Source: Annona cherimola
Taxonomy: Eukaryota; Streptophyta; Magnoliopsida; Magnoliales; Annonaceae
Assembly: GCA_030490835.1 (NCBI GenBank)
Contig: CM059975.1
Coordinates: forward strand, 56,969,174 to 57,033,173
Direction of reading: 5' to 3'
DNA length: 64,000 nucleotides
Of this stretch, positions 44,920-55,765 are shown piece after piece (within the stretch, counting starts at the first letter, position 1; every line of letters starts with the position of its first letter). The translations under genes were made by a program, and so were the position numbers. The notes beneath the pieces are model-generated. The model did not search any database, was not told the DNA's origin, and saw only the letters and a list, made by a program, of their open reading frames with translations.

Positions 44920-45084
44920 ACGGACTGCGGTCTGTGATGTGTTTTTAAAAATAATTTTTAAAGATATAGACTTCGGTCTAAGATTTTGTGTGTGTTATGG
45001 ATGCAGACAGAGGTCTGTGATCCCGGTTTAAAAGGACATGGGCTGCGGTCTGTGGTTCTTCAAACCAAACGGACTGCGGTCCGT
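44920..45084 (+). repeat. Hairpin array 1 in the second W-type LTR
   Basis: Five hairpins at 44920-44935 (loop TGCG), 44967-44980 (TTCG), 45004-45017 (AGAG), 45038-45053 (TGCG) and 45069-45084 (TGCG), all closed by C-G. Order and loops match the W solo LTR. Hairpin 2 has stem TAGAC/GTCTA here and CAGAC/GTCTG in W, a compensatory change. The plus strand is sense. Confidence 0.85.
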
Positions 45085-45586
45085 CATAATAATGTACGGT
45101 GCACCAGTACAAGGATCAGGCAGGTTGTAGAGCACGGTTGGGATGACCGGGGCCCACTCTACATAAGTCCAAGTCGTTAAGGGATAACAGGAGTGCCAAT
45201 GACGCCCTCCCTGAGATGGAGCAGGATAAATAAACAGCCGCCTGGCTAGCGTGCTGTTATGAATTCTCTTTGAAAAGATAGCATGATTACTTGATAAGTG
45301 TCACTACTAGATGATGAGAAATGTGTTTGCATACGTTTTTCTTTTCAAAAGCCCAAGAATCGGGATATAAAAGCATTTGTACAAAATTTATCCTAAACTG
45401 GATTTCTATGAGCCATTATGCATAAGTTACCCTAAAAGTAGGGTGTTTTACATAAAATGTGTAAATAATAAGAATAAAAAATGGTTTTTATGCAAAAGTT
45501 TTTATGAAAAGGATTTATAACTTGTTTGCTATAAACAAGCCCCAACATGGGGATTATGAAAAAAGGTTTATGTTGGAAAATATTTT

Positions 45587-46008
45587 GGACATGAGAATGT
45601 CCATTTCCAAAAGATTTATGTGGGAAAAATGGTTGGACATGAGAATGTCCATTTCCTAAAGAGATTTATGTTGAAAAAATATTTTGGACATAAGAATGTC
45701 CATTTCCAAAAGGTTTATATGGAAAAAATGGTTGGACATGAGAATGTCCATTTCCTGAAGGTATTTATGTTGGAACATGTGTGGACATAAAAATGTCCGT
45801 TTCTAAAAGAATTTAAGGGATAAAAGTGTTTGTGGACATATGAATGTCCATTACCAAAAAGGCTTACGTGGAAAAAGGTTTTAGGACTATAAACATCCGA
45901 TTCCAACAAGGTTTAAGTGGATAAATGTTTTAGGACGTATAAACGTCCGATTCCAACAAGGTTTAAGTGGATAAATATTTTAGGACGTATGAACGTCCAA
46001 TTCCAAAA
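45587..46008 (+). repeat. Hairpin array 2 in the second W-type LTR (nine units)
   Basis: Units start at 45587, 45635, 45686, 45734, 45783, 45834, about 45882 (decayed), 45933 and 45993. The first six have GGACAT/ATGTCC stems with loops GAGA, GAGA, AAGA, GAGA, AAAA, ATGA; the last two have GGACGT/ACGTCC with loops ATAA and ATGA. Linkers contain TTTCC and TTTATG/TTTAAG stretches, giving a repeat of about 48-60 bp. Confidence 0.85.
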
Positions 46009-46508
46009 TGATTTATGAGAAAAATGTTTTAGGAAATGATTTTCAAGGAAAGTCTTGCCCCAAAATGCTTGCTTACTGAGTTATCACTCGCGTTTTGTTT
46101 TCCAAATCTCATATAGATACTTGGAGACTCAAGGGGTCGAGGACCTAAAAAATAAAAAAGGTACGAAATAGTACCATGTGGGCTAAAAGGATTAGTCATG
46201 GTGAGTGGAATGCTATGAATGGAAGTTTTTAGGTATATTGATATATACGTGACTTGTTTAAAGTTCTGAGTTCTAGGTGAACTAATGATCGAATAGATGT
46301 ATGTATGCAATGACAATGTCATGATGAGGTCAAGAGGGATTATTGCTTATGTTATAAATGAAATGATGATGAATGAAGAAACGAAAAAAAATTTGGACGA
46401 GTTCTAATTAAAATCCCACCGCGTGATCAGGGTAACAATCCTGATTCATATTTACCAATTGATAAGATCTTGAGGTAAGGAAATGACGTCTCGGTTTGGG
46501 GCGTTACA

Positions 46509-46885
46509 GTAGGGGGAACTGGGTGAGCCATATGAATGGGTTCTTCCTTTTCAACATTTCCTAGTTGAGCTTGTTGGGTCCTCTCCCACGAGCCTTGAAT
46601 TATGTCTACGTCTTGGGTTGCCCAATCACGAGTAGCTTGCTGCATAGATTCTTTTACTATTGTAGCTACTCTGTCCTTAATTATTTGAGGTTGACTTTGC
46701 TTTTGTTCTTTGTTTAGTTCTGGGCTTTCATCTACCCTTCTTTGTTGATTTCTTTGGTTTTGCCCTTGTGATTTGAGCCTACCCCTTTTGGGCTTGCTAG
46801 ATTCACCAACCTCATGCTCGCTGGGAACTTCCATAGCAATTTCTTTCCCTTTATTCTTTCTAACCCTTGACCTTGTATCAACCAT
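46509..46885 (-). pseudogene. gag: Gag N-terminal part of element Y
   Basis: The ATG at 46883-46885 begins VDTRSRVRKNKGKEIAME, the same basic start pattern as X's gag. It continues through a Gln/Lys-rich stretch (QNQRNQQRRVDESPELNKEQKQ) and a helical segment (IIKDRVATIVKESMQQ) and is cut at 46509 by W-type LTR sequence. Roughly the central 130 residues of gag are missing before the C-terminal part at 24827. I chose this Met over the upstream one at 46969 because the upstream residues have no gag character. Confidence 0.7.
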
Positions 46886-47286
46886 GGTGCTCTTTCTGAA
46901 TATATCAAAAGCACATAATCTTTCATTCATGGTTAGGGCTAGGTCATCATATATACATTTCATCATCATATGATTAATTTCACATAACCAAATTACACAA
47001 TCATAATCCTGTCATATTCCATCATTCATCAATTATAAACATTCACATCCATTCATTCATTTCATGCATTCAAAAACCTTAGATAAAGTTATATCATCAT
47101 AACTAATCACATCATTCACATTATCAAAACATTCCATTCATAAAACATAGTCTTATCATGTCACAACATGACATATCACACATATATGTACATGCCATAT
47201 ATCACACCATAATTATACATACAAGTCATAATTATTCAAAATTTCATGAAAGTTCATAAAACAAATCATCTTCTACCGGGACCCCT
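46886..47286 (-). other. Untranslated stretch of element Y before gag
   Basis: A/T-rich sequence full of CATTCATCA/TCACATA-type words, with no coding content. It joins, across the solo LTR and element F, to the leader ORF at 48855-48934 and 58048-58681. Confidence 0.5.
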
Positions 47287-48854
47287 TGAAGAGCTGCGTA
47301 TATGTCTAATTAAATGCTCGTTTTAACACAAGTATACGTGCCGATGAAATAATAAAGAGTGAGTAGAGTATCGTTCCCACGGAGATTGTGTTAAACGGAT
47401 TAGCATCTTAAATCTCAATTGTCTAAGTGAATTGGTAAAATAAATGATAGTTTGCTTTTAAAGAATTGAATTAAACTAAACTAAACAAAGCAGTAAATGA
47501 CCAGAGTGGGATGGATATTGCCGAGATTGCCTTGAGATGATTAAGATAGGTGGGAATATGAAGTCATCGAATCATAACTATGTCATTTGGTCCTAATTAA
47601 GTTAGTTGTGCAAAGATTACTAATCGAGGTTCATTCATATTCATATATGTCTTCCAACACATACAAACCTAACCAAGTTTTAGTTATGTGCTATGTTCCC
47701 ATGCATGCAAGTAAAACCAGGTTGATAACCATATAACCTAATCATGATTACACAGGGTTAATAGGTATCTTTCTATCCATATTAACATCTAACACAACAT
47801 GAGCTAGAATACCTGTGCCTTATATATGGATCTTATTCAAATCCCACTTTTCCAAGCATGAATCTGAATATTCGATCAATCCACAAGGTTGCAAAGCTTG
47901 TAAACACATTAAGCATGATATATAAGGGTAATCTCAAGTAACAAAAGTCACAACACAACAATATTATCAATTCAAGCATTAGAAAACCAAATAACATAGA
48001 CTATGAGTTCAAATCCTACATATCTCCCACTATAGGAAAGTTCAGCCCATAAACATGACTTCAATTTCCATTAAAATCAAGTTACAATCATCCCAAGGAA
48101 GGAGAATAACAAATAGGAACAGATAGATGAGAAGAGAAGATGAAACTCAATGGATTTGCAGTGATAGCTTTGATCTCCACATGCTCTTCTCTCCTTCCTT
48201 GAAGATTTTGTGTTTCTCCCTTTCTCCACAACAGCCACTCCCTATTTTGGTCTCTCCTCTATGTCTTGCAGAACTCCAGGTTTCTATTTAAACATAACAG
48301 TCTGCGCAGCAAAACCCACGCGTGCGGATGCGTATTGGTGCCTAGGCGCCAACTCTCTGGAGCTGCATAACTTAGAAACCTTTCTGGAAATTCTAGCAGT
48401 TCATGCCTTGGCGCCTAGGCGCCAACTCCCTGGAATCAATGTGACTTGTGACTTCAAAAATCTTTAGAACTTTGCTTGCGTGTTGATGAAGTGGCGCCTA
48501 GGCACCAACTCTCTGGATGTAATGTGTTGTGTGAAGTGTTGGAGATTCTGGCAAAGGCCTATAGAATTGCGCCTGAGCGCCAACCCCATGCTCCTTCACT
48601 TGGCTCGGTTTTCCATTCGACTCGCTTGCATGCTTATAATTCTCCGTCCTTCCTGTAAAAATGAATGAAACTAAATAAATGAACTAAAAATGCCTAATTT
48701 ATACTAAAAATGCATAAAAACTACATAATGCTCATAAAATGCAAAGCGAGTGGAAATTTAGCTAAATGGATGCAAACTAAACCTAATCTCTTGGACTAAC
48801 ACGCAAAAATAGTCTGAAATAGGCCATGATAACTCGTATTTTTATGAGTTATCA
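47287..48854 (-). mobile_element. Solo Athila-like LTR
   Basis: This 1,568-bp LTR is related to the G LTR but in opposite orientation, with perfect CCCCT duplications (47282-47286, 48855-48859). The sense start forms the terminal hairpin TGATAACTCATAAAAATACGAGTTATCA-like structure (48827-48854). It has four GGCGCCTAGGCGCC-containing repeats between 48330 and 48600. It inserted in the leader ORF of element Y. Confidence 0.9.
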
Positions 48855-49059
48855 CCCCTCCTTATGTAACGCCTACGACTAGGCGGAACTTGTGTGGGTT
48901 CATTGGTAATTGTGCTCGTGTCGGACCATGCAGGTGTTGGAAATAATGTTTAAAACAAAACAAAATTGATCAAAGCATGAGTTTTGATGATTAACAAAGA
49001 CTAATTTGAGTATATCAAGTATACTAATGAGTTTGCCAAATGTTTTAAGGAATTGAAAT

Positions 49060-49885
49060 AGTCAAGTCGATCCCCAAGTCGACTTGGACTTCGACTTAGG
49101 GTGAAGTCGATCCCAAAGTCGACTCCATTATCGACTTGAAACAGAACTTCAAAGGCAAAATCAAAACTGGAAGAATAGCAGGTGAAGTCGCAGGCTAAGT
49201 CGACTCCACTTGCGACTTGGGAAGCCAAGTCGCAAACGAAGTCGACCTCACTATCGACTTCAGTCGAGAGAAAACTGTCCAGACCTGATTTTGGGGCACA
49301 AAGATGCCCAAGTCGCAGACGAAGTCGACTCCAGGTGCAACTTGGGCGAAGTCGCAAACAAGGTCGACTCCATCCTCGACTTGAGACTTTCAAAATTCAA
49401 AGATGCAGATTCAAGGTCATTCCAAGAATCCACTTGAATAATCCAAATCAAGATGCAAACACATTTTCAAAGAACAACTTGATTTATCTCAAGTTCAAAG
49501 CAAGGATTCAAGTTCAAGATCAAATCAAGTCTATCAAGCCCAAGGCAAAGATACAAGTATGTTTCAAATATTCAAGTCTTAAAGATCAAATGAGTCAGAT
49601 GCAAAGCAAGGTGCATGAATCAATCATTCAAGAATCAAAAGGACTAAAGGAAGAAAGTCAAGCAAGATAGAAGCAAATCAAATGAAGATCAAAGCATTTT
49701 TATCAAAGGCCGAGCCAAGTCGCAACCCAAGTCGACTCCAGGATCGACTTGAGTTGAAGTCTGAGGCCAAGTCGACCCAAGACTCAGACTTGGGAATCTG
49801 AAGAACTGGAGTCGCACACGAGGTCGACTCCAGGTGCGACTTGGAAGCCAAGTCGCAGGCCAAGTCGACTCCATCTTCGACTTGG
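49060..49885. repeat. AAGTCGACTT-type motif clusters, 5' LTR of F
   Basis: Clear units include AAGTCGCA (49185-49192) / GTCGAC (49199-49204) / TGCGACTT (49211-49218), and AAGTCTGAG (49757-49765) / GTCGAC (49771-49776) / CTCAGACTT (49783-49791). The arms differ between these two units yet remain self-complementary. The same clusters recur at 56455-56795 and 57110-57280 in the 3' LTR. Confidence 0.9.
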
Positions 49886-49967
49886 AAAATAACGTTTGAA
49901 TTTTTGAACGTTGGAGATCATTTATTGCGCGCTAACCACCTCTACAACGTTCAAATCTTCCTCACTC

Positions 49968-49976
49968 TATAAAAGG
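49968..49976 (+). promoter_or_regulatory. TATA box, 5' LTR of F
   Basis: TATAAAAGG in the context CACTCTATAAAAGGACAC, with the start expected near 50000. The motif clusters lie 85-900 bp upstream. Confidence 0.65.
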
Positions 49977-50654
49977 ACACTCAAATGAACGTGAAAGATA
50001 GATACAAGACACTCATATACACTACTATACACACTACAAAGTCCAAAGAGAGAAAAGAAGTGCAAGAAGGAGTTTCTATTTCATTTTCTCCATATTTGAG
50101 TGGTCCATATACATTCAAAGGAAGAAATAGCTTCAAGTTGCAAGCTGCTTCATCGATACTCATCCAAGCTGCTTCTATAATTTCTTCCTCGAGCTCAACC
50201 TGCCTACACATCTCTGTAAAGTGTAGTTTTTCTTATTTCAAAGTCTTGTTATATTAAACTTGATTTAGCTTGGGTAGCTAAGATCAAGTATATGCAAAGT
50301 AGTGTGTGATTGGAGTGGAACTCATCACCTACTTGTGCTGTGTGTTGTGCATGCCCCTTAGAGCTGGAATCTAGAAGAGAGCGGAGACTCTAAGTGTATT
50401 CGAGGAATACATAGTGGAACCCAAGTCACAACAGAGTGTGAGCTTGGAAGAGTGGAGTAGGGAAGGTTTGCCCGAACCACTATAAATCTTGTCTTCTGCT
50501 TCCTTTTACTGCTTTATCTTAATTTCTCTCTATTTGCTTTCAAAAGGGGATTAATCTTTCAAGGGGTTAAGACTTTAATTTACCAAAGAATTTTTTAAAG
50601 AACCCAATTCACCCCTCCCCTCTTGGGTTTTGCCATCAACTCGGGACCAACAAG

Positions 50655-50666
50655 TGGTATCAGAGC
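50655..50666 (+). other. Primer-binding site (tRNA-iMet type), element F
   Basis: TGGTATCAGAGC, two bases after the LTR end. Confidence 0.92.
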
Positions 50667-50700
50667 AGGTCTTTGAGTTTACCAAAGAGATCTTATCGAT

Positions 50701-52419
50701 ATGGCATCCCAATCTACTTCCGTTCCCGCATTTGCTGAAGGCCAATCCTTTACAAGGCCACCATTATTTGATGGGAACAACTTTGGATATTGGAAGCTTC
50801 GTATGAAGCAACTTATCATGGCTACCGACATGGATTCTTGGATTGCAATCCAAGATGGAGTAACCTTGCCTACCGATGAAAGAGCTTCCAAATGGACCGA
50901 TGAGGAAGTAAGAATTGTAAAGAGCAATGCCAAAGCTATGAACTCACTATTCTGTGCTCTTACTGCTTCTGAATATGATAGAGTATCCTCTTGTTTAACC
51001 GCCAAAGAGATATGGGATACATTAACCTCCATTTATGAAGGAACTTCTCAAGTCTAAGGGACGAGAAGAAATATTTTGATTGGAGAACTAGAAAACTTTA
51101 GAATGCTAGAAACAGAAAATATTTTTGAAATGTTTGCTAGATTCTCAAAAATTACTAATGCTTTAAAAGGTCTTGGAAAGGCTATATCTGAATCTGAGCA
51201 GGTTATGAAGATTTTGAGAGCTCTACCGGAATCTTGGACTCCAAAGATTACTGCGATAGAAGAAGCCAAGGACCTCAACACATTGAAGCTAGAAAATTTA
51301 ATTAGCTCATTAATGTCACATGAGCTAATCAAGAAAAGAAATGAAGATCAACACAGAGGCAAAAAAGTAATTGTCTTGAAAGCCGCACAAGATACAGACG
51401 AGACCTCATCCTCTCAAAATGACGATGAGATTGCCCTACTCACAAAACGATTCAGAAAATTTGTGAGGAAAGGCAGAAATTTTAGAAGTTTCAAAGATAG
51501 AAATTCTAGAGAGAAAAAGAAAGAACCAACCAAATGTTACCGATGCGGCGGTTCGGGTCACATGCAAGCTCAATGTCCAACTCCCGAAGAAAGCAAGGCA
51601 AAAGAACAAAGAAAAGATCGAGGGGACAACAAAAGATTCCAAAGAAACAAAGGAAGAGGCATGTACGTGAATGACGAGGAAACTACAACGAGTAGCTCTT
51701 CAACCGACGAAATCGAGGCGGAAGATTGTGCGAGAATATGTTGCATGGCGCAAATCGAACAAGAAGAACAAACCATATCAACAAAGTGCACAAGCAATGA
51801 AGAGGTAAGTTCCAAACCTTGCCATTCTCAATCAAGTTATTCTTCTTTTCAAGAATGCCTCAAATGTGCTGAATTAGAAGAACTACAAATTGCATATGAT
51901 TCATTATATGAAGAAATGAAAAAATTATGAAGCAAGTTTACAATTAAGAAAAGACAATGTGATGCGGTAATAATTGTAAATGGTAAACTTGCAGAAAAAT
52001 TAGAAAAATTGAAAGATGAAAATGATTTGCTAAAAAAGGAGAACAGATCATTAAATGAATCATTAGCTAAGTTCTCTAATCCAGGAGAAAGTGTTAAAAT
52101 ATTTCTGAACATGACCTCCCAAACAAATAAAAGAGGTCTTGGTTACTATACATTTGAGCAAAAAGAAAGTGGTGAATCGAATGTGCCAATGCTTGGGAAA
52201 TATCAAACCAAAACTGCACCTATATACAAGCCACAAAAGAAGAATTTTATGTGGACTAGAAGGCCAACGTTTGAACCATTAGATACTTGGAAGTCTACTC
52301 TAAGATTACCTATGGCTTGCAATTTTTGCAATAAAATGGGTCATACAATCTATAAATGTAACCTTAAGAAACTGTATGATCATGGTACAAAATTAGTTTG
52401 GGTTCCAAGGAACACATGA
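50701..52419 (+). pseudogene. gag: Gag of element F, three in-frame stops
   Basis: This is homologous over its length to A's intact gag and in a single frame. It is interrupted by TAA at 51055-51057 (after GTSQV), TGA at 51928-51930 and TGA at 52417-52419 close to the end. It keeps the FDGNNFGYWKLRMKQLI start, the zinc knuckle CYRCGGSGHMQAQC and the second motif CNFCNKMGHTIYKC. The stops are single-base changes relative to A. Confidence 0.92.
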
Positions 52420-52545
52420 TTTGGGCTCTCGAAGTTAAAACTACAAAGATTGAATTATTTTACTAACCCAAATGGACCCATAAAATGGGTACCAAAGAGA
52501 TAAGATTTACTTGTTTATTTTTCAGACATGTTTTAAGGTAAAGGC
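52420..52545 (+). other. Gag-pol junction of F
   Basis: The conserved gag end (KWVPKR then TAA) is followed by TTTATTTTTCAG and ACATGTTTTAAGG, as in A. Pol begins in a frame different from gag. Confidence 0.4.
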
Positions 52546-55500
52546 AAATAATGTATGGTTCATGGATAGCTGTTGTTCAAGGCATATGACCGGAGAAAGA
52601 AGTCTATTTCATAAACTTACGCCTTGCAACAATGGAACAGTTGCCTTTGGTAATAATGAAAAAGGTAAAATTAAAGGTAAAGGAAAAATACATAGTAGTT
52701 CAAATGAATGCATGGAAGATGTTTTGTTTGTTGAAGGACTCAAGCACAATCTAATGAGCATTAGTCAATTATGTGACAAAGGATATAAAGTTGTGTTTGA
52801 ATCATCTATATGTAATGTATTTGATGGAGAACATATCATGTTTAGTAGAAAAAGACATGGAAATGTATATTTGGTTTCACTAGATGAACTAAATGGTCAA
52901 TGTCTAATGGCCATTGATAATGATTCATGGGTTTGGCATAAAAGGCTTGGACATATAAACATGGGAAATATAAAGACCCTATGGAAAAAGAGTTTGGTAG
53001 AAGGATTACCAAGATTGAAATATGACAAGGATAAAATTTTCAAGGCATGTCAATTATCGAAACAACCCAAGATGCCTTTCTCTACCAAAAAGGAAATTTC
53101 CACTACTAGGCCACTTGAATTGCTACACATGGATCTATACGGGCCATCCGACATTCTAACCATTGGTGGAAAGAGATACGTGTTTGTGATTGTTGATGAT
53201 TTTTCAAGATTTACATGGATAATTCTCTTAGCTAGCAAAGATGAAGCCTTCTTTATGTTTGCAACCTTTGTAAATTTGGTGCAAAATGAAAAACAAAGTA
53301 CAATTGTAACCATAAGAAGCGATCATGGTGGTGAATTCGAAAACAAACGATTCACAGAATTTTGTAATGAAAAAGGAATTCATCACACATTTTCTGCACC
53401 AAGAAATCCACAACAAAATGGAGTAGTTGAAAGGAAAAACAGAACTATACAAGAGATGGCTAGAACAATGCTAAATGAGAGCAAACTATCCAAGAAATTT
53501 TGGGGTGAAGCTGTAAGTACAGCTTGTCATGTTTTAAATCGAGTTACCATTAGAGCAATCTTGAAAAAGACCCCATATGAGCTATGGAAAGGAAGAAAAC
53601 CAAATATCTCTTATTTTCATGCTTTTGGATGCACATGCTATGTTTTGAACAATGGAAAAACCAACTTGGGAAAACTAGATGCTAAAAGTGATGAGGCAAT
53701 ATTCCTTGGTTACTCATCAAATAGCAAAGCATGTAGAGTATTCAATAAACGAAACCAAGTTGTATAAGAATCCATACATGTTGTATTTGATGAATTTAAC
53801 CAAACTCCGAGAAAGGAGGATGAATTAAGTGATGCAGATGAAACAAAAGGAAAAGAACAACCAAAGGAAATCGAGCTCAAGCCAGAAAATCTCATGGAGG
53901 AAGAGGTAAGTGAAGGTAATGACTCTTACAAACCTCCAACTGATTTAAAGTTCAAAAATGCCCATCCAATTGAGCAAGTCATTGGAAATGTGTATGAAGG
54001 AGTAAAAACTAGAAGATCAAAGCAAAACATTTGTGGACAATATGCTTTTGTGTCCAAGATCGAACCAACTACCATTGAACAAGCTCTTAATGATGAAAGC
54101 TGGGTTATTGCAATGCAAGAAGAGCTAAATCAATTTGAAAGAAATGATGTATGGCATTTAGTTTCTAGACCAAATGGTCATACCATTATTGGTACCAAAT
54201 GGATATTTAGAAATAAATTGGACGAAAGCGGACTTGTAATTAGAAACAAGGCTAGATTAGTAGCCAAAGGATATTCCCAGGAAGAAGGAATTGATTTTGA
54301 AGAATCATATGCACCCGTGGCTAGATTAGAAGTCATACGTATTTTACTAGCATTTGCTTCTCATATGAATTTCAAATTGTTCCAAATGGATGTAAAAAGT
54401 GCATTTCTGAACGGATATTTGAATGAAGAAGTGTATGTTAAACAACCCCCAGGATTTGAAGAAAAGGATCAATCGAAATATGTTTATAAATTGACCAAAG
54501 CGTTATATGGATTAAAACAAGCTCCAAGAGCTTGGTATGAAAGGTTGAATAAATTTTAGATTGATCATGAGTTTCAAAGAGGAAAAGTTGATACTACTTT
54601 GTTCATTAAATATAAAAATAAAAATATTTTAATTGTACAAATTTATGTAGATGATATAATATTTGGTGCTACTGACAAAAATCTATGCCAAGAATTTTCT
54701 AAGATTATGCAGAGCGAATTTGAAATGAGCATGATGGGAGAATTAAATTTCTTCCTTGGACTGCAAATCAAGCAACAAAATGAAGGGATATTTCTAAACC
54801 AGTCCAAGTATGTCAAAGAGATGCTCAAGAAATTTGGAATGCAAAATACCAAAGGGGCAAATACTCCAATGAGCTCTACAATCAAGATCGACACAGATAA
54901 AAATGGTAAATGTATCGATCAAAAGCTTTATAGAAGCATGATAGGATCTTTGCTATATTTAACTGCTTCTAGACCTGATATTTTATTCAGTGTTTGTATG
55001 TGTTCTAGATTTCAAGCATGTCCTAAAGAATCACATCTACTTGCTGTAAAAAGGATTTTTAAATATTTAACAAAAACTACCAATCTTGAATATGGTATCC
55101 AAAGGGGTCAACCTTTGATTTGATCGGCTATTCGGATGCGGATTTTGCTGGCTATAAGGTAGATAGAAAGATTACTAGTGGAACTTGTCAGTTTCTAGGA
55201 CATATGTTAGTTTCATGGCACTCAAGAAAACAAACAAGTGTTGCTCTATCCACTGCGGAAGCCGAATACATAGCCGCCGGTAGTTGTTGTGCCCAATTAC
55301 TTTGGATGAAACAGCAATTGAAAGATTATGGTATTGATTATTTTGATATTCCTATTAGATGTGATAATACAAGTGCAATTTGTCTGACTAAGAATCCTGT
55401 ACTGCATTCAAGAACCAAGCATATTGATGTAAGACACCATTTCATTAGAGAACATGTTGAAAACCATGATATTTGTTTAGAATATGTGAAAACAGAAGAC

Positions 55501-55587
55501 CAAATTGCTGATATCTTTACCAAACCACTAGCCAAGGAATCATTTTGTAAGATTAGGAATGATATGGGAATGATAGAGCTAAATTAG
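52511..55587 (+). pseudogene. pol: Pol polyprotein of element F, multiple stops and a frameshift
   Basis: Domain order is as in A: protease, integrase ([25 protein letters not shown]), RT ([15 protein letters not shown]), RNase H (GYSDADFAG, LSTAEAEY, HHFIREH). Lesions: TAA at 53765-53767 after RNQVV, TAG at 54557-54559 in RT, and a frame change near 55120 before RNase H. The protease catalytic triplet reads DSC instead of DSG (MDSCCSRHMTG), which should abolish activity. Unlike A it lacks the homopolymer frameshift in integrase and retains the RNase H histidine region. Confidence 0.92.
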
Positions 55588-55617
55588 GAAAATTAAACAA
55601 GAAACTAAAAATTTGAA

Positions 55618-55765
55618 AAGGTCAAGTCGATGAGTCAAGTCGACTCCATGGGAGCCAACTCGACTCCGCCAAGTCGACTTGGGAAAGTGAAGTCGACTCC
55701 ACTTCTATAGCGAAGTCGACTCCACAGGGCCGAAGTCGACTTCGCGTAGGGCAAGTCAACTCCGC
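55618..55765 (+). repeat. AAGTCGACTT-type array after pol in F
   Basis: GTCGAC or near variants start at 55627, 55639, 55659, 55673, 55692, 55715, 55735 and 55755, mostly about 20 bp apart. It corresponds to 9104-9228 in A. Confidence 0.85.

Larger units (their letters stand above)
39812..46508 (+). repeat. Second W-type LTR, truncated at its start, with two insertions
   Basis: The sequence is the reverse complement of the W solo LTR from about its 37115 point to its end (GGGGCGTTACA at 46498-46508 matches TATGGCGCCCC reversed). It is sense on the plus strand and lacks U3 and the TATA box. Solo LTR D (40031-41734) and solo LTR V (42845-44587) are nested in it. It contains the two hairpin arrays and the conserved block. 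It abuts Y's gag at 46509. Confidence 0.8.
48935..50652 (+). repeat. 5' LTR of element F
   Basis: The LTR runs TGTTGGAAAT...GGACCAACA. AAGTCGACTT-type clusters lie at 49060-49395 and 49715-49885, then a TATA box at 49968-49976 and a transcribed part with the GCCCCTTAGAGCTGGAATCTAGAAG segment that corresponds to A's 51-bp repeat but is present once. Confidence 0.93.

Noticed and set aside
45587..46008. Regularly spaced dyads resembling a CRISPR array
   Set aside because: The DNA is plant retrotransposon, units and linkers both vary, the dyads have no constant repeat/spacer division, and there are no cas genes. It is an LTR hairpin array.
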